From Streptococcus suis (GTDB taxonomy: Bacteria; Bacillota; Bacilli; Lactobacillales; Streptococcaceae), in NCBI RefSeq assembly GCF_002960445.1, contig NZ_POJD01000195.1, positions 26,338 to 90,337 on the forward strand: a stretch of DNA of 64,000 nt, given 5' to 3'. The translations under genes and the position numbers were made by a program. The notes under the pieces are model-generated. The model saw nothing but the letters and a program-made list of their open reading frames with translations, did no database searches and was not told the origin of the DNA. Position 1 is the first letter of the stretch. Each line of letters begins with the position of its first letter. Shown here in pieces: positions 8,691-19,182 of the stretch.

Positions 8691-8716
8691 GTTACTCAAC
8701 TCAGACCTTTTTCTTA
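8681..8716 (+). terminator. Bidirectional terminator
   Basis: AGGTCTGAGTT-ACTC-AACTCAGACCT, a perfect 11-bp stem with a T-run after it and an A-run before it. It overlaps the stop of the TRIC gene and can also serve the convergent lipoprotein gene. Confidence 0.9.
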
Positions 8717-8732
8717 TCCTATATTCAGTTTT

Positions 8733-9878
8733 TTACCAGCCACCGCCAGGACCAGTTGCTACAATCTGGCTAATTTGTTGGCCATTAACAGTTACTGTGC
8801 CACCAGTGAATTCAACTGTACCGTCAAAGTCAAAGGCTGAAGTTGGCGCTGTAACATCGATTGTACCACCTGTGATGTAGATATCCCCATTGGCATCAAA
8901 AGCATCAGTATCTCCACTACCTACTGCAACTTTCAAATCACCACCAGTCACTTTGATAAAGATGTCTGATGAAATTGTACTTGCCGCGTTGATAGCATCA
9001 TCTGAACCGTAGACATCTAATGTACCACCATTGATGGTAATATTCGTTCCTTCCATAGCTTCTGCTGATTCTGGAACAGTAATCGTGCCTCCATCAATTG
9101 TCAGTGCGGTTTCTGCCTTGATGGCATCATCACCTGCCTTCACAGTGATAGCACCACCAGTAATCGTTGTATAACCTTTTGTTGTATCCGTGTCATTTGT
9201 TGACTTGATACCATCACCACCTGTTGTTACATCAATGGCTCCACCATTGACAGTCATCGAATCTTTCCCTCGAATACCGTCATCAACTGCTGTTACTTTG
9301 ATATTGCCAGCATTGACAACCATGTCATCCGTTGAAACAATACCGTCTTGGAAGTTTGCTTCAACTGTTAGATTTCCATTACCAGTAATAGTCAAATCTG
9401 CTTCAACATGGATAGCACCTTCAATGTTTGTATCTGAGTGGTTGCTAGTATCTTTTACAGTATTACTAGTTCCGTCTTTGATTTCCAATTCAACATTATC
9501 AGCCTGAATGACATTGATAGCAGCAGTATCTGAACTTGAGATTTCTGCACCTGCTAAAACGATACGGACATTGGCATCTGTTTCAACTGTCACACCTGCA
9601 GTTGTTGATCCGGTCAGGATGTAGGTACCACCTTCCGTAATGTTCAAACCATCATTTGACAATGTTACTTCTGTTGTTGGAAGGGCTGACCAGTCAATTG
9701 AAGAAGTACTCGAAGTCGATGAGTTTCCGTTGCTTGTGGTTGAAGCGACATTTGTTTGACTAGTCGTTGCTGAACTTGATGTTGTTGTAGAACTTGAAGC
9801 TGTCGAACAAGCAGCCAAGACACCTAAACTCATAAGAGTGACGCCAGAGTAAAGAAGTTTTTTAAGATTTGTTTTCAT
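8733..9878 (-). CDS. Carbohydrate-binding beta-helix lipoprotein (Cthe_2159/DUF4353-like)
   Basis: 381 residues: signal peptide with lipobox GVLAACS, a 45-residue Ser/Thr linker, then repeated short strands such as GNLTVEANFQDGI, GNIKVTAVDDGIRGKDSM and GAITVKAGDDAIKAETAL, the pattern of right-handed parallel beta-helices of the Cthe_2159 family, ending PGGGW. The family binds acidic polysaccharides and calcium. The protein would be displayed on the outer membrane face. Single gene. Family call comes from repeat pattern and lipobox; ligand unknown. Confidence 0.78.
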   Translation of the reverse strand: MKTNLKKLLYSGVTLMSLGVLAACSTASSSTTTSSSATTSQTNVASTTSNGNSSTSSTSSIDWSALPTTEVTLSNDGLNITEGGTYILTGSTTAGVTVETDANVRIVLAGAEISSSDTAAINVIQADNVELEIKDGTSNTVKDTSNHSDTNIEGAIHVEADLTITGNGNLTVEANFQDGIVSTDDMVVNAGNIKVTAVDDGIRGKDSMTVNGGAIDVTTGGDGIKSTNDTDTTKGYTTITGGAITVKAGDDAIKAETALTIDGGTITVPESAEAMEGTNITINGGTLDVYGSDDAINAASTISSDIFIKVTGGDLKVAVGSGDTDAFDANGDIYITGGTIDVTAPTSAFDFDGTVEFTGGTVTVNGQQISQIVATGPGGGW

Positions 9879-10087
9879 AATGTAAATTCCTTTTCTTTCT
9901 TTAGGAAGTTCGCTTGCCTTCCTGATATGCTCTTAGTTTACTCCACATTCCTAAAAGAAAGATTAAAGATAGCCAAAAGAAAACTTAAAATAGACCGCAA
10001 TGCTTTCTAACTCACCAGCATGTCAACCAAACCTGAATTAATACATTCAATTGATTGGTCTTTCCACATATAGCCCATTCAGAAGCT

Positions 10088-10116
10088 AAAAAGCCGAATG
10101 TTGCCATCCGACTTTC
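10088..10116 (-). terminator. Terminator of the nusA-infB operon
   Basis: On the minus strand AGTCGGATG-GCAA-CATTCGGCT (two G-T pairs) is followed by TTTTAGC, directly after rbfA. Confidence 0.8.
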
Positions 10117-10121
10117 CTATC

Positions 10122-10481
10122 TTAATCTTTTTGCTCAAGGGCACGCAACATCTGATCGATCTTGTTGCCGTACTCAATGGATTGGTCTTTTTCAAAGACC
10201 AAATCAGGAATTTTATAGAGGGTCAGCTTGCGACCTAGTTCTCTCTTAATGGTTCCTGTTGCTTTTTCAAGACCTGTTTGGGCTTTTTGATTGTCAGAAG
10301 CCAGGTTACTCATAATGGTATAGTAAACCTTGGCCATGGACAAATCGCCGACCATCTGCACATCAGTGATGGTCACTCCTTGTACACGGGGATCGCGAAC
10401 TTTCTTTTGCAAAATCTCATTGACTTCGCGCTTGATTTCCATCCCAACACGGTCTGTTCGAAAATGGTTTGCCATAGTCAT
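10122..10481 (-). CDS. rbfA: Ribosome-binding factor A
   Basis: 119 residues, [20 protein letters not shown] region then [20 protein letters not shown] and [18 protein letters not shown], the KH-like RbfA fold that acts in 16S 5'-end maturation and late 30S assembly. The frame begins MTMANHF; the ATG two codons later is an alternative start with AGGAATGACT upstream. Last gene of rimP-nusA-rnpM-ylxQ-infB-rbfA, 115 bases after infB with a hairpin in the gap. Confidence 0.95.
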   Translation of the reverse strand: MTMANHFRTDRVGMEIKREVNEILQKKVRDPRVQGVTITDVQMVGDLSMAKVYYTIMSNLASDNQKAQTGLEKATGTIKRELGRKLTLYKIPDLVFEKDQSIEYGNKIDQMLRALEQKD

Positions 10482-10496
10482 TCCTTTCTTAGATGA

Positions 10497-10523
10497 TAGA
10501 AAAGCTGAGTTTCCTCAGCTTAA
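10497..10523 (-). terminator. Hairpin between infB and rbfA
   Basis: AAGCTGAG-GAAA-CTCAGCTT followed by TTC on the minus strand. It could be a partial terminator lowering rbfA expression or a processing site; the T-run is short. Confidence 0.5.
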
Positions 10524-10596
10524 CATTGTTTCATAAGAGGGCTTCGGTAGAACAAATATCTCAGTTCCCTTGACACCCTTGCTTTTTAAAAAGCTG

Positions 10597-13380
10597 TTAT
10601 TTCTTAATTTCTTCCATGATGTAGGCTTCGATGGTATCATCTACACGGATGTCGTTGTAGTTTTCAATCATCAAACCACCTTCTTGGGCGTTACCGACTT
10701 CTTTCACATCATCCTTGTAACGCTTCAAGCTGCCCAATTTACCGTCAAAGATAACAACGCCATCTCGGATAACACGAACACTTGAATCACGGGTAACCTT
10801 ACCACGTACAACCATGAAACCACCGATCGTTCCGACTTTAGACACTTTAAATGTTTCACGGATGATCGCTTCACCGATGATTTTTTCTTCGTACTCAGGA
10901 TCCAACATCCCTTTCATGGCATCTTCCATCTCTTCAATCACCTTATAGATGATACTGTGGAGGCGAACTTCTACATCATCTGCTTCTGCTTGACTACGAG
11001 CCTCAGCAGTTGGACGTACGTTGAAACCAATTACAAGGGCATTTGATGCTTCTGCAAGTGTAATATCAGACTCGTTGATAGCACCTACTGCAGAGTGAAC
11101 GATATTGACGCGCACGCCTTCCACTTCGATTTTCTGAAGAGAGGTTGCAAGGGCCTCTACAGAACCTTGTACATCGGCCTTGATAATGACGTTGACAGAC
11201 TTAACTTCACCTGCTTTAAGGGTATCAAAGAGGTTTTCAAGGCTGACACGTTGGGTTGCCTGACGTTGTTTGAGAAGGGCACGTTTAGCACGCTCTTCAC
11301 CGGCTGCACGCGCAGATTTCTCATCTTCATAGACAGCGAAGTGATCGCCAGCCATTGGCGTTTCGTTCAAACCAGTGATCGAAACCGGTGTAGATGGTCC
11401 AGCCACCTTGACACGACGACCAAGGTCATTTGTCATGGCACGAACACGACCGAAGGTATTTCCGACAACGATTGGGTCTTGAACATTCAAGGTACCTTGT
11501 TGAACAAGAAGGGTCGCAACAGCACCTTTTCCTTTGTCCAAATGAGCTTCGATAACCGTACCAATAGCACGAACAGTTGGGTCTGCCTTAAGTTCTTGGA
11601 TCTCAGCTACAAGAAGAACTGTTTCCAACAACTCATCAATATTTTGGTTGAACTTAGCAGAAATTTCTACGAATTCAGACTCGCCACCCCAGGCAGTTGA
11701 AATAACGCCGTGTTCAGCCAATTCACCGATAACACGCTCTGGGTTGGCTCCTGGCTTGTCAATCTTGTTGATAGCAACGATGATTGGAACATTGGCAGCT
11801 TTGGAGTGGTTGATGGCCTCAATGGTCTGTGGCATGACACCGTCATCTGCTGCAACGACCAAGATGGTCAAGTCGGTCACAGAAGCACCACGAGCACGCA
11901 TAGATGTAAAGGCAGCGTGTCCAGGCGTATCCAAGAAGGTAATTTTCTTGCCATTTTCTTCGATTTGGTAGGCACCAATATGCTGGGTGATACCTCCTGC
12001 TTCGCCTGTTGCCACACGAGAATTACGAAGGGTATCCAAAAGGGTTGTCTTACCGTGGTCAACGTGTCCCATGATGGTCACAACAGGTGGACGCTCAACC
12101 ATTTCCTCTTCATTGAGGTAGCCCTCTTCGACGAAGAAACGTTCAATGTCAGCGTTATCGACCTCAACCTTTTCCTTGGCCTCGATTCCATAATCTACCA
12201 TAAGGAGTTCGATGGTGTCGCCATCTAGAGATTGGTTCTGAGTTGCCATGACACCCATGAGGAAGAGTTTCTTCACAATTTCAGCAGGTTCACGTTTGAT
12301 CCGTTTTGCAATTTCTGCAACGGTCATGCCAGCTGTGTATTCAAATTCTGTTGGCAATTCGTGGAACTTGCGTTCAGTTGCTGGCTTGACAGGTTGGTTA
12401 CTCTTGCCTTTTTTGTTTTTCTTGTTGTTATTCCAGTTACTATTTCTTTGATTTCTCACTTGATTTTGACTATTTCGATTTCTTTGTTGTTTCCGTGGAC
12501 CATCTTCTTCGTCACTATTAAAGTCACGTTTCTTGTCTGGTCGAGCTTGTTTTTTACGACGGGTATCTAGAGCACTTTCTGCAACCTTCTCAGGCACCGC
12601 TGCGACTGGTGCTGGTTTGACAAATGGCTTGCTTTCAATCACCGGTTCTTCGAACTTGATTTCCTTAGGCTTTTTCGGTTGCTTTTTAGCCTCCTGGGCC
12701 TGACGGAACCGTTCTTCGCTGGTACGAGCGTATTCTGCATTTTGCTCTGCTTTTAAGGCTGCTGCACGCGCTTTGAAGTCAATCTTCGGTGTTGCTGGTT
12801 TTGCAACCTCTTTTTGCTCAAAGCGTGCTGATTGAGTAGAACGGTTGTCACGATTATCGTAACGGTCACCAAAACGATTGTCCCTACGCTTGTCTGAACC
12901 CTGCTCACGTCTGTTATCACGACGCTCATTGCGTTCATTACTTGGACGGCCTTGGCCTTGCTGACGGTTGTCACGACGGTCTTGACCTTGTTTATTTTGT
13001 CCACCTTTACCCTGAGCTCGCTTAGCTGCTTGTTCCTTGGCACGCGCTTCACGCTCTGCCTTAAAGTTACGGCTCTGTGGGCGGTGAGGTGCTGCTGGAG
13101 CAACTGCCTTCGGTTCTTCCTTGGTAGCTGGAGCGGGTGCTTCTTGCTTTGCTACTGGAGCCTTGCTTTCAGTCGGTTTCTCAACAGACTGGACTTTCTC
13201 AACTGGTTTTTGAGCTTCTGCTTTCTTAGTAAAGCTGTCAGCCAAACGTTTGGCACTTGCTTCATCTACACTTGAAGCATGGCTTTTGACTTCAAAACCC
13301 AATTCTTGAGCCTTAGCAACAACTTCCTTGCTACTTACGCCTAATTCTCGGGCAATTTCATTCAATCTCTTCTTAGACAA
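10597..13380 (-). CDS. infB: Translation initiation factor IF-2
   Basis: 927 residues. The first 65 or so form the IF2N domain ([20 protein letters not shown]), followed by a long disordered Arg/Asn/Gln/Lys-rich linker, a second IF2N segment, and the GTPase core with GHVDHGKTT (G1), DTPGHAAF (G3) and [10 protein letters not shown] (G4), then domains II-IV. It brings initiator tRNA to the 30S and promotes subunit joining. The start is TTG at 13380, with GGAGGACAAGGCA before it. Fifth gene of its operon. Confidence 0.98.
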   Translation of the reverse strand: MSKKRLNEIARELGVSSKEVVAKAQELGFEVKSHASSVDEASAKRLADSFTKKAEAQKPVEKVQSVEKPTESKAPVAKQEAPAPATKEEPKAVAPAAPHRPQSRNFKAEREARAKEQAAKRAQGKGGQNKQGQDRRDNRQQGQGRPSNERNERRDNRREQGSDKRRDNRFGDRYDNRDNRSTQSARFEQKEVAKPATPKIDFKARAAALKAEQNAEYARTSEERFRQAQEAKKQPKKPKEIKFEEPVIESKPFVKPAPVAAVPEKVAESALDTRRKKQARPDKKRDFNSDEEDGPRKQQRNRNSQNQVRNQRNSNWNNNKKNKKGKSNQPVKPATERKFHELPTEFEYTAGMTVAEIAKRIKREPAEIVKKLFLMGVMATQNQSLDGDTIELLMVDYGIEAKEKVEVDNADIERFFVEEGYLNEEEMVERPPVVTIMGHVDHGKTTLLDTLRNSRVATGEAGGITQHIGAYQIEENGKKITFLDTPGHAAFTSMRARGASVTDLTILVVAADDGVMPQTIEAINHSKAANVPIIVAINKIDKPGANPERVIGELAEHGVISTAWGGESEFVEISAKFNQNIDELLETVLLVAEIQELKADPTVRAIGTVIEAHLDKGKGAVATLLVQQGTLNVQDPIVVGNTFGRVRAMTNDLGRRVKVAGPSTPVSITGLNETPMAGDHFAVYEDEKSARAAGEERAKRALLKQRQATQRVSLENLFDTLKAGEVKSVNVIIKADVQGSVEALATSLQKIEVEGVRVNIVHSAVGAINESDITLAEASNALVIGFNVRPTAEARSQAEADDVEVRLHSIIYKVIEEMEDAMKGMLDPEYEEKIIGEAIIRETFKVSKVGTIGGFMVVRGKVTRDSSVRVIRDGVVIFDGKLGSLKRYKDDVKEVGNAQEGGLMIENYNDIRVDDTIEAYIMEEIKK

Positions 13381-13397
13381 TGCCTTGTCCTCCTGTT

Positions 13398-13706
13398 CTA
13401 TTCCATAATAGACCTCATCTTCTTTGTAAATCCAGCGTCTGTCACTGCAAGAACTTTCCTAGCCTTGCCGACAGCTGCACTCAATTCCAGTGTTGAAAAC
13501 ACTGTTACAACTTCTACGTGATAGGTATGACTTTTATCTGTTACTTTTTTACTTAAATTTCCAGCAGCATCATTAGCTAAATAAACCAATTTTGCCTTTC
13601 CTTTTTGAATAGCTTCAACAACCAGGTCCTCACCTGAAACCAGGCGACCTGCTCGCTGGGCTAATCCCAATAAATTTAAGATTTTCTGTTTCTTATTCCA
13701 GTCCAA
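13398..13706 (-). CDS. ylxQ: YlxQ, L7Ae/L30e-family RNA-binding protein
   Basis: About 102 residues ([20 protein letters not shown] onward) with [29 protein letters not shown], the L7Ae/Gadd45 fold that binds kink-turn RNA. The frame extends to 13742 inside ylxR, but GAGGAGAGAAC sits before a TTG at 13706, and that start aligns with the family length. It overlaps the end of rnpM by 14 bases, implying translational coupling. Role probably in ribosome or RNase P biology. Confidence 0.85.
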   Translation of the reverse strand: MDWNKKQKILNLLGLAQRAGRLVSGEDLVVEAIQKGKAKLVYLANDAAGNLSKKVTDKSHTYHVEVVTVFSTLELSAAVGKARKVLAVTDAGFTKKMRSIME

Positions 13707-13989
13707 GTTCTCTCCTCTTGACCTTGTGATCAACATAGGCAATCAATTCATCATAGAACTCTTCAGCTACTTCCATACTAAAGGAACGATCGAAGACACG
13801 ACGTTTTTTAGCCTGGGCAGCTTCCGTATTATCTAGTTTGATATAGGCTCCTCGCCCATTGGCCTTGCCTGTTGGATCGATAAATACTTGACCTTCTTTA
13901 TTTTTTACAATACGGAGCAAATCCCGTTTGTCGATGATTTCACCGGACACCACAGACTTGCGCAAGGGTATTTTTCTAGCTTTTGCCAT
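13693..13989 (-). CDS. rnpM: YlxR / RnpM, RNA-binding regulator of RNase P
   Basis: 98 residues with KIPLRKSVVSGEIIDKRDLLRIVKNKEG and DPTGKANGRGAYIK, the DUF448/YlxR fold; the GRGAY motif is the family hallmark. The B. subtilis homologue modulates RNase P and was renamed RnpM. The usual CxxC near the start is replaced by Val-Ser, so no zinc site is expected. AAAAGGAGCAACC precedes the ATG. Lies between nusA and ylxQ. Confidence 0.9.
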   Translation of the reverse strand: MAKARKIPLRKSVVSGEIIDKRDLLRIVKNKEGQVFIDPTGKANGRGAYIKLDNTEAAQAKKRRVFDRSFSMEVAEEFYDELIAYVDHKVKRRELGLE

Positions 13990-14005
13990 GGTTGCTCCTT
14001 TTGTC

Positions 14006-15148
14006 TTATTCTAGTTCTTCCGCGACTTCTTCTACAAGCTCTTCTGTTGCATATTGAGCCGCCTCAAATGCCTCATATTCGGAAGCAGACTTGATGTCGA
14101 TACGGAAGCCTGTCAAATGGGCTGCCAAACGAACGTTCTGACCACGACGACCAATTGCTAGTGACAATTTATCATCTGGCACAACAACCGTAGCATGCTT
14201 GCCATCTTCTGTATCAAACAATACTTGGTCAACTTCTGCAGGAGCGAGAGCATTGTAGATAAATTCTGCTTCATCTGCTACCCACTCGATAACGTCAATA
14301 TTTTCCTCAGTTGGAATCATGCGGTCATTTTTAGCATCGTAGCGAGCTGGGTGGAATTTGCTGGTGATTTTCTTGATATTTGAACCACCACGACCAACGA
14401 TAGTCCCGATAGCATCCACGTTTGGATTATGACTACGGACAGCAACTTTCGTACGGTCACCAGCTTCGCGGGCCACACTCATGATTTCAACAGTTCCATC
14501 ATATACTTCAGGAATTTCCTGTTCCATGAGGCGTTTGATCATCTCTGGATGGCTACGGCTGACAAATACGTTCACCCCACGGCCGTTATCTTCTACCTTG
14601 TAAACATAGACTTCGATGCGATCATGTGATTGGAAAACCTCACCAGGAATTTGATCCTGTTTTGACAACTGGGCTTCAATGGTGCCAAGGTTGACATAGA
14701 TAAAACGATTGTCAAAACGCTCTACCGTACCAGACATGATTTCATTTTCATGTTGCTTGTAGGTATTAAAGGTAATGGCACGCTTTTGCTTGCGCATTTT
14801 TTCCATGATGGTTTGCTTAGCTGATTGGGCAGCTACGCGACCAAATTCTGCCGGATCTTCTGGGAATTTGATTTTATCACCCATTTCATAAGCAGTTGAG
14901 ATGGCCAAGGCATCCTTGAGGCTGATTTCCAAACGGCTATCAAAGACCTCATCCACTACTTCACGGACAGTATATACGTGGAAATCAGCCTTCTTCTCAT
15001 CAAACTCGATAACTGCTGACTCAGCTTGTCCATAGCGGCGCTTATAAGCAGAACGAAGTGATTCTGTCACTGCATCGATAATATCCGCCTTGTTAATACC
15101 CATGTCTTCCTCTAAAATACGGAAGGCTTCTAGCATTTCTCTACTCAT
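14006..15148 (-). CDS. nusA: Transcription termination/antitermination factor NusA
   Basis: 380 residues: N-terminal RNA-polymerase-binding domain (MLEAFRILEEDMGINKADII), S1 domain (SGTVERFDNRFIYVNLGTIE), and two KH domains with GRGGSNIKKI and AIGRRGQNVRLAAHL, then an acidic tail (EELVEEVAEELE). There are no C-terminal acidic repeat domains, as is usual in Firmicutes. It controls pausing, intrinsic termination and rRNA antitermination. Second gene in the operon, after rimP. Confidence 0.97.
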   Translation of the reverse strand: MSREMLEAFRILEEDMGINKADIIDAVTESLRSAYKRRYGQAESAVIEFDEKKADFHVYTVREVVDEVFDSRLEISLKDALAISTAYEMGDKIKFPEDPAEFGRVAAQSAKQTIMEKMRKQKRAITFNTYKQHENEIMSGTVERFDNRFIYVNLGTIEAQLSKQDQIPGEVFQSHDRIEVYVYKVEDNGRGVNVFVSRSHPEMIKRLMEQEIPEVYDGTVEIMSVAREAGDRTKVAVRSHNPNVDAIGTIVGRGGSNIKKITSKFHPARYDAKNDRMIPTEENIDVIEWVADEAEFIYNALAPAEVDQVLFDTEDGKHATVVVPDDKLSLAIGRRGQNVRLAAHLTGFRIDIKSASEYEAFEAAQYATEELVEEVAEELE

Positions 15149-15187
15149 TTTGATTTCCTTTTGATGTCAAAAGGTCCTTTCTTACAC

Positions 15188-15658
15188 TTAAATTTTAACG
15201 GCCAAACGTGCCTTAGCTACTGTCGAATATGGAATGGTCACTTCTTTTTTACGGGTCTTGTCCATGTACTCCATGACCAAGTCTGTACCATCGAAAGACA
15301 GAAGAGTTCCTTCAAAAACCTTAACCTTGTCAATAGCCTGATAGAGCTTGACATGGATGTACTTCCCAACAGCCTGGGCAACAGCTTCAGCCGTCCTCAA
15401 GGGACGTTCCAAACCTGGACTGGTCACTTCCAGCATATACTGCTCTGGGAAAGGATCCGGCTGAATGGTATCCAAAAGCGGACTAATGACTTCTGACAAA
15501 TCTGCCGTATCTTGAAGGGAAATCCCCCCTTCTTTATCAATGAAAATAGACAGGACATAGTCACCACCCATTTTGCCATATTCCACATCTACCAACTCAT
15601 AGGGAGCCTGGATAGCTGGTGCAATGGTAGCCGTGACTAAATCAACAATTGATGACAT
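15188..15658 (-). CDS. rimP: Ribosome maturation factor RimP
   Basis: 156 residues from the ATG at 15658 ([20 protein letters not shown]), with [25 protein letters not shown] and [18 protein letters not shown], diagnostic for RimP, needed for 30S maturation. A GTG two codons earlier overlaps the AAAAGGAGGT ribosome-binding site and is not used. First gene of the nusA-infB operon, behind a good promoter and a leader hairpin. Confidence 0.96.
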   Translation of the reverse strand: MSSIVDLVTATIAPAIQAPYELVDVEYGKMGGDYVLSIFIDKEGGISLQDTADLSEVISPLLDTIQPDPFPEQYMLEVTSPGLERPLRTAEAVAQAVGKYIHVKLYQAIDKVKVFEGTLLSFDGTDLVMEYMDKTRKKEVTIPYSTVAKARLAVKI

Positions 15659-15708
15659 AGGCACCTCCTTTTACAATTCTAACCTGCTACAATCTGCATA
15701 CAGGGAAA

Positions 15709-15728
15709 GGGTTGACTGACGTCAACCC
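15709..15728 (-). promoter_or_regulatory. Leader hairpin of the rimP-nusA-infB mRNA
   Basis: GGGTTGAC-GTCA-GTCAACCC, a perfect 8-bp stem with a 4-base loop, lies between promoter and rimP start and is followed by TTTCCC. Possible attenuator or protein-binding leader. Confidence 0.5.
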
Positions 15729-15752
15729 CCTTTTCTCTTTATTTCTCCCTGT

Positions 15753-15781
15753 ATTCTACCACAATTTCTAGCACCTGTAAA
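15753..15781 (-). promoter_or_regulatory. Promoter of the rimP-nusA-infB operon
   Basis: On the minus strand TTTACA, 17 bases and TAGAAT with an extended TGG just before the -10. Confidence 0.7.
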
Positions 15782-15828
15782 GGAAAACGATAAGAATAGG
15801 TTCTTGTAAACGTTACCTATCACTTCAA

Positions 15829-15861
15829 GCAAAAATAAGGAGCCCACCTGGATTCCTTATT
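15829..15861 (-). terminator. Terminator after trmB
   Basis: AATAAGGA pairs with TCCTTATT around a short inner stem (CC/GG), then TTTTTGC on the minus strand, directly after the trmB stop. Confidence 0.8.
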
Positions 15862-15872
15862 TGCTTATCTTA

Positions 15873-16508
15873 TTAAAATCGCGCTTCCACACGATAGATA
15901 ACCTGACCCTTGTTTGAGAATTTTTCCTCATACTCTGTCATAACATTGCCTTCCAAACCATCTGCATGTAGGTCTAGCCAGACCTGCTTCAAGACCATGC
16001 CGTATTGGGAAAAGCTAGCCAAACTATATTCAAATAAACCACGGTTATCCGTCTTGAAATGAATTTCACCATTTTCAGGCAGAATTTCCTTATAGGTATC
16101 CAAGAAAGACTTGTAGGTCAAGCGACGTTTCTCATGACGTTTCTTGGGCCATGGATCAGAAAAATTCAGATAGAGCTGATCAATCTCCGCAGGGGCAAAA
16201 TAATTGGTCAAACTAGAACCATCCACCTGCAAGAGTTTGATATTTGGTAAACCAGCTTCTAAAACTCGGTCCAAGGCATAACTCAAAACCGTCATCTGAA
16301 TATCAATACCGATGTAGTTAATATCTGGATTTTGTGCAGCCATTCCTGTTACAAAACGACCTTTACCAGACCCAACCTCGATATGAATGGGGTTATCATT
16401 TCCAAAAATTTCAGCCCATCTCCCCTTGCACTCCTCTGGATTGGAGATAACATACTGGGGATTATTTGCTAGGAGCTCACTGGCTCCCTTACGATTTCTA
16501 ACTCTCAT
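15873..16508 (-). CDS. trmB: tRNA (guanine-N7-)-methyltransferase
   Basis: 211 residues; makes m7G46 in tRNA using S-adenosylmethionine. Motifs: [17 protein letters not shown] (SAM site), [25 protein letters not shown] (the PWxKxRHxKRR signature) and [14 protein letters not shown]. Starts with ATG overlapping the ccrZ stop by four bases, so the two are co-translated. Confidence 0.97.
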   Translation of the reverse strand: MRVRNRKGASELLANNPQYVISNPEECKGRWAEIFGNDNPIHIEVGSGKGRFVTGMAAQNPDINYIGIDIQMTVLSYALDRVLEAGLPNIKLLQVDGSSLTNYFAPAEIDQLYLNFSDPWPKKRHEKRRLTYKSFLDTYKEILPENGEIHFKTDNRGLFEYSLASFSQYGMVLKQVWLDLHADGLEGNVMTEYEEKFSNKGQVIYRVEARF

Positions 16509-17299
16509 ACTTCCCTATAAAAACTCTGGCGGAATTGACGCAGAGCGTAAATTTCTCTATTAGCCGCCAAGGTATTGTAACTCTCAACATGCTTGGCAAT
16601 TTGATTGAGGTAGGCCAACTGACCATACCAATAAATCTTGTTCAAAACGGTTTGATTATACTTATACCCGTAATCACGTAGCCATTCTTCCCAAGCCTGA
16701 CGGGGAATGTAGTGGGTCAAAATATAGGCCACATCGACCATACGATCGGTCACACAGGCCGTTTCCCAATCCGTCAGATAAATGAAACCTGAAGTTGTTT
16801 CAACCCAGTTGCTATGGTGCAAATCCCCATGCACAAAGGTAGCTAGTTCCTGACGAAATCTAGGTACAGTGTTCAACAAATCCTGACACACGGATTGCAA
16901 ATAGGAATTTTGAAGCAAAATCGGTGGCACTTCTTCCTGCCAACGACGAACCAAATCCTTCGGCTCCATATAAGTATAATTCATTTGAAGGGCCTGGTTA
17001 AGCAAAATCCGTGAAAAGTGCATCCGCACTAAAATTTGTCGAACCTGCTTGCTGGTCATATCATGGCGTTCCAAGGTACGACCGTTGAGCCACTCCTGCT
17101 CCACACGGTGCCCCATACCTACCTCCCGATTTGCAGACAAAACAGGTGGTGTAATCTGCTCACGAGCTAGTGCGGACACAATGGGAGGCATTTCATATTT
17201 TACAAAGACTTGCGTTCCGTCTGACCGTAGGCCCTTAAACGCTTTGCCACTATTTCCTGCAATAGACTGTAACTGTAGCCCACTGGTATCAAACTGCAT
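16505..17299 (-). CDS. ccrZ: Phosphotransferase-fold cell-cycle regulator CcrZ
   Basis: 264 residues of the APH/choline-kinase fold with the Brenner motif [10 protein letters not shown] and Mg site TDWETA. In S. pneumoniae the homologue directly upstream of trmB is CcrZ, which couples division and replication initiation by acting on DnaA; the B. subtilis name is YtmP. Identity rests on fold, length and the conserved ccrZ-trmB pair. AAAGGAGGTAAGGC precedes the ATG. Confidence 0.88.
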   Translation of the reverse strand: MQFDTSGLQLQSIAGNSGKAFKGLRSDGTQVFVKYEMPPIVSALAREQITPPVLSANREVGMGHRVEQEWLNGRTLERHDMTSKQVRQILVRMHFSRILLNQALQMNYTYMEPKDLVRRWQEEVPPILLQNSYLQSVCQDLLNTVPRFRQELATFVHGDLHHSNWVETTSGFIYLTDWETACVTDRMVDVAYILTHYIPRQAWEEWLRDYGYKYNQTVLNKIYWYGQLAYLNQIAKHVESYNTLAANREIYALRQFRQSFYREV

Positions 17300-17352
17300 G
17301 CCTTACCTCCTTTAAAAATTCTTTACTATTTTACTAATTTTCAGCTATTTAG

Positions 17353-18390
17353 TCAATCAATTTTTTTCAATTTTGCAGGCAAATAGATTTCATGCAGGAA
17401 AAGTCCTATCAAGGCTAGCATACCTATCCAGATTTTTTCTTGGACAAATAGCAGAGCGACCAGTATTTCCACTAGCAAGAGCCCGTATAAAATGACCCGA
17501 AGCAGGCGCTGAAAATCTCTTATTTTACCTTTTTTGTCCAAGGGATAGAGTTGGGTCAAATACTGGTAATCATAGTGCTTGTAGAGCCCCAAAAGTTGAA
17601 AGAGGAGCAGATAATGAAAGACCAATACCAGACCAATAGAGAGCCATGCCTCGTCAATGGCTATCAAGGACAGAAGGATTAGCAAGAACAGGCGCAAGCT
17701 GAGACCAAAATAATCTCCAGCCCGTAAAAATGCCCTCAAGTAGAGATAGAACCAGGTTTGGCGAGAATGAAGCAAACGCAAGATGCCATCCAAATACCTT
17801 CTTGGCTTGACGGTCGCACTAATTCCTTTAACGGTCGTAAAGAGAGCAAAGAAGCGCAGGATAGTTTGCTTTCTCTTCTGCTCATCCTGAATGGCTGTTG
17901 ACCAGTTCAAAATACCTTGTTGCTGGTAGGTTGCTAGCTGGTATTTTACTAGAAAATACTTGGCAACAAGCAAGACCACTATATAAACAACCACCATCCA
18001 GATTTCCAAACCCAGCTTCAGATAAATGGGTAAGAGCAGAAGCTGGAGCAAGACCTGCAATCCAGACCAAAGCACGAATGAACGACGGCTTGCAGCTTCA
18101 AATTCTTCCAAGACTTCCTTCTCCCTAGTTAATAGGAAAATCTGGTCAGCTTCCTCCAAATAAGTCGCCATTCTACCTGAAAACAAAATCAAGAAACTGA
18201 CAGCAAGGACAATTAAAGTAATCGGCCAGGAATTTTTGGGAAAAGCTATCAAGAGTTGTCGATACTGCAAACTCAAAAATCCCAGAAAAACCATGAGCAC
18301 CAAGACAAAATGATCATTCAAGACATAGCGCAGATACTTGGAACACCGTTCTAGAAAATCTCGTCTGCGTTTTTGGAACAATGCTTTCAT
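17353..18390 (-). CDS. ecsB: EcsB-family ABC transporter membrane subunit
   Basis: 345 residues, very hydrophobic, with around six to eight helices beginning at about residue 27 (FVLVLMVFLGFLSLQYRQLL). Its start ATG overlaps the ecsA stop region by four bases, so it pairs with that ATPase. EcsAB-type transporters affect protein secretion, intramembrane proteolysis and competence in Firmicutes; the transported substrate is not established. Start at 18390 after AAGGAGCAGTTGG. Confidence 0.88.
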   Translation of the reverse strand: MKALFQKRRRDFLERCSKYLRYVLNDHFVLVLMVFLGFLSLQYRQLLIAFPKNSWPITLIVLAVSFLILFSGRMATYLEEADQIFLLTREKEVLEEFEAASRRSFVLWSGLQVLLQLLLLPIYLKLGLEIWMVVVYIVVLLVAKYFLVKYQLATYQQQGILNWSTAIQDEQKRKQTILRFFALFTTVKGISATVKPRRYLDGILRLLHSRQTWFYLYLRAFLRAGDYFGLSLRLFLLILLSLIAIDEAWLSIGLVLVFHYLLLFQLLGLYKHYDYQYLTQLYPLDKKGKIRDFQRLLRVILYGLLLVEILVALLFVQEKIWIGMLALIGLFLHEIYLPAKLKKID

Positions 18391-19121
18391 CCAACTGCTC
18401 CTTCTTGGGTCAAGGCCAGGTAAATATCATTCAGACTAGCACCTTCCATACCAAATTGAGTCTGCAAGTCCGCCAAATTCCCTGTCGCCCTCACCTGTCC
18501 TTGATGCAAAATCACAAAGGAATCACACATCTTTTCAGCCGAGTCCAAAACGTGAGTGGACATAAGGATAGAAGTCCCCTTTGCCTTTTCCTCTTCCAAG
18601 AGAGCAATCAAATCTGCAATGGCAACTGGGTCCAAACCTAAAAATGGCTCATCAACGATTAACAAGCTCGGCTCTACCAGGAAGGCACAGATAATCATGA
18701 CCTTTTGCTTCATGCCCTTAGAGAAATTAACCGGATACCAGTCTAACTTTTCTTCCAAACGAAAGATTTTCAGCAATCTCTCTGCTCTCTCCCAAGCAGC
18801 TTCCCATGGCAAATCGTAAGCCATTGCCACCACTTCCAAGTGCTCTTTTAGCGTCAACTCCTCGTATAAACTAGGTGTTTCAGGGATAAAGCCAATCTTC
18901 TTCCGATAAATTTCAGGAGCCTGAGCTAGCCCTTGGCCATCAATCAAAATTTGCCCCTGATAAGGCGTCAAGAGGCCGATGATTTCCTTGATAGTCGTTG
19001 ATTTCCCAGCACCATTTAGACCAATCAAGCCAACCAATTGACCATTTTCAACCGTGAAGGTAACATCTTTCAAGACAGGGATATTGACATAGCCCCCTGT
19101 GACATTTTTAACTTCTAACAT
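18387..19121 (-). CDS. ecsA: EcsA-family ABC transporter ATPase
   Basis: 244 residues from ATG 19121 (MLEVKNVTGGYVNIPVLKDV). Walker A GLNGAGKSTT, signature FSKGMKQKV, Walker B LLIVDEPFLGLDP and H-loop STHVLD are all intact. The frame stays open upstream to 19235, over the hit promoter, but AGGAATAAATGT before 19121 and the family length fix this start. Divergent from hit, the same arrangement as in B. subtilis and other streptococci. Confidence 0.93.
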   Translation of the reverse strand: MLEVKNVTGGYVNIPVLKDVTFTVENGQLVGLIGLNGAGKSTTIKEIIGLLTPYQGQILIDGQGLAQAPEIYRKKIGFIPETPSLYEELTLKEHLEVVAMAYDLPWEAAWERAERLLKIFRLEEKLDWYPVNFSKGMKQKVMIICAFLVEPSLLIVDEPFLGLDPVAIADLIALLEEEKAKGTSILMSTHVLDSAEKMCDSFVILHQGQVRATGNLADLQTQFGMEGASLNDIYLALTQEGAVG

Positions 19122-19182
19122 ACATTTATTCCTATAATTTGATATAATTATTATAACAGAAATCCTAGAAAGAGGGCGTATT

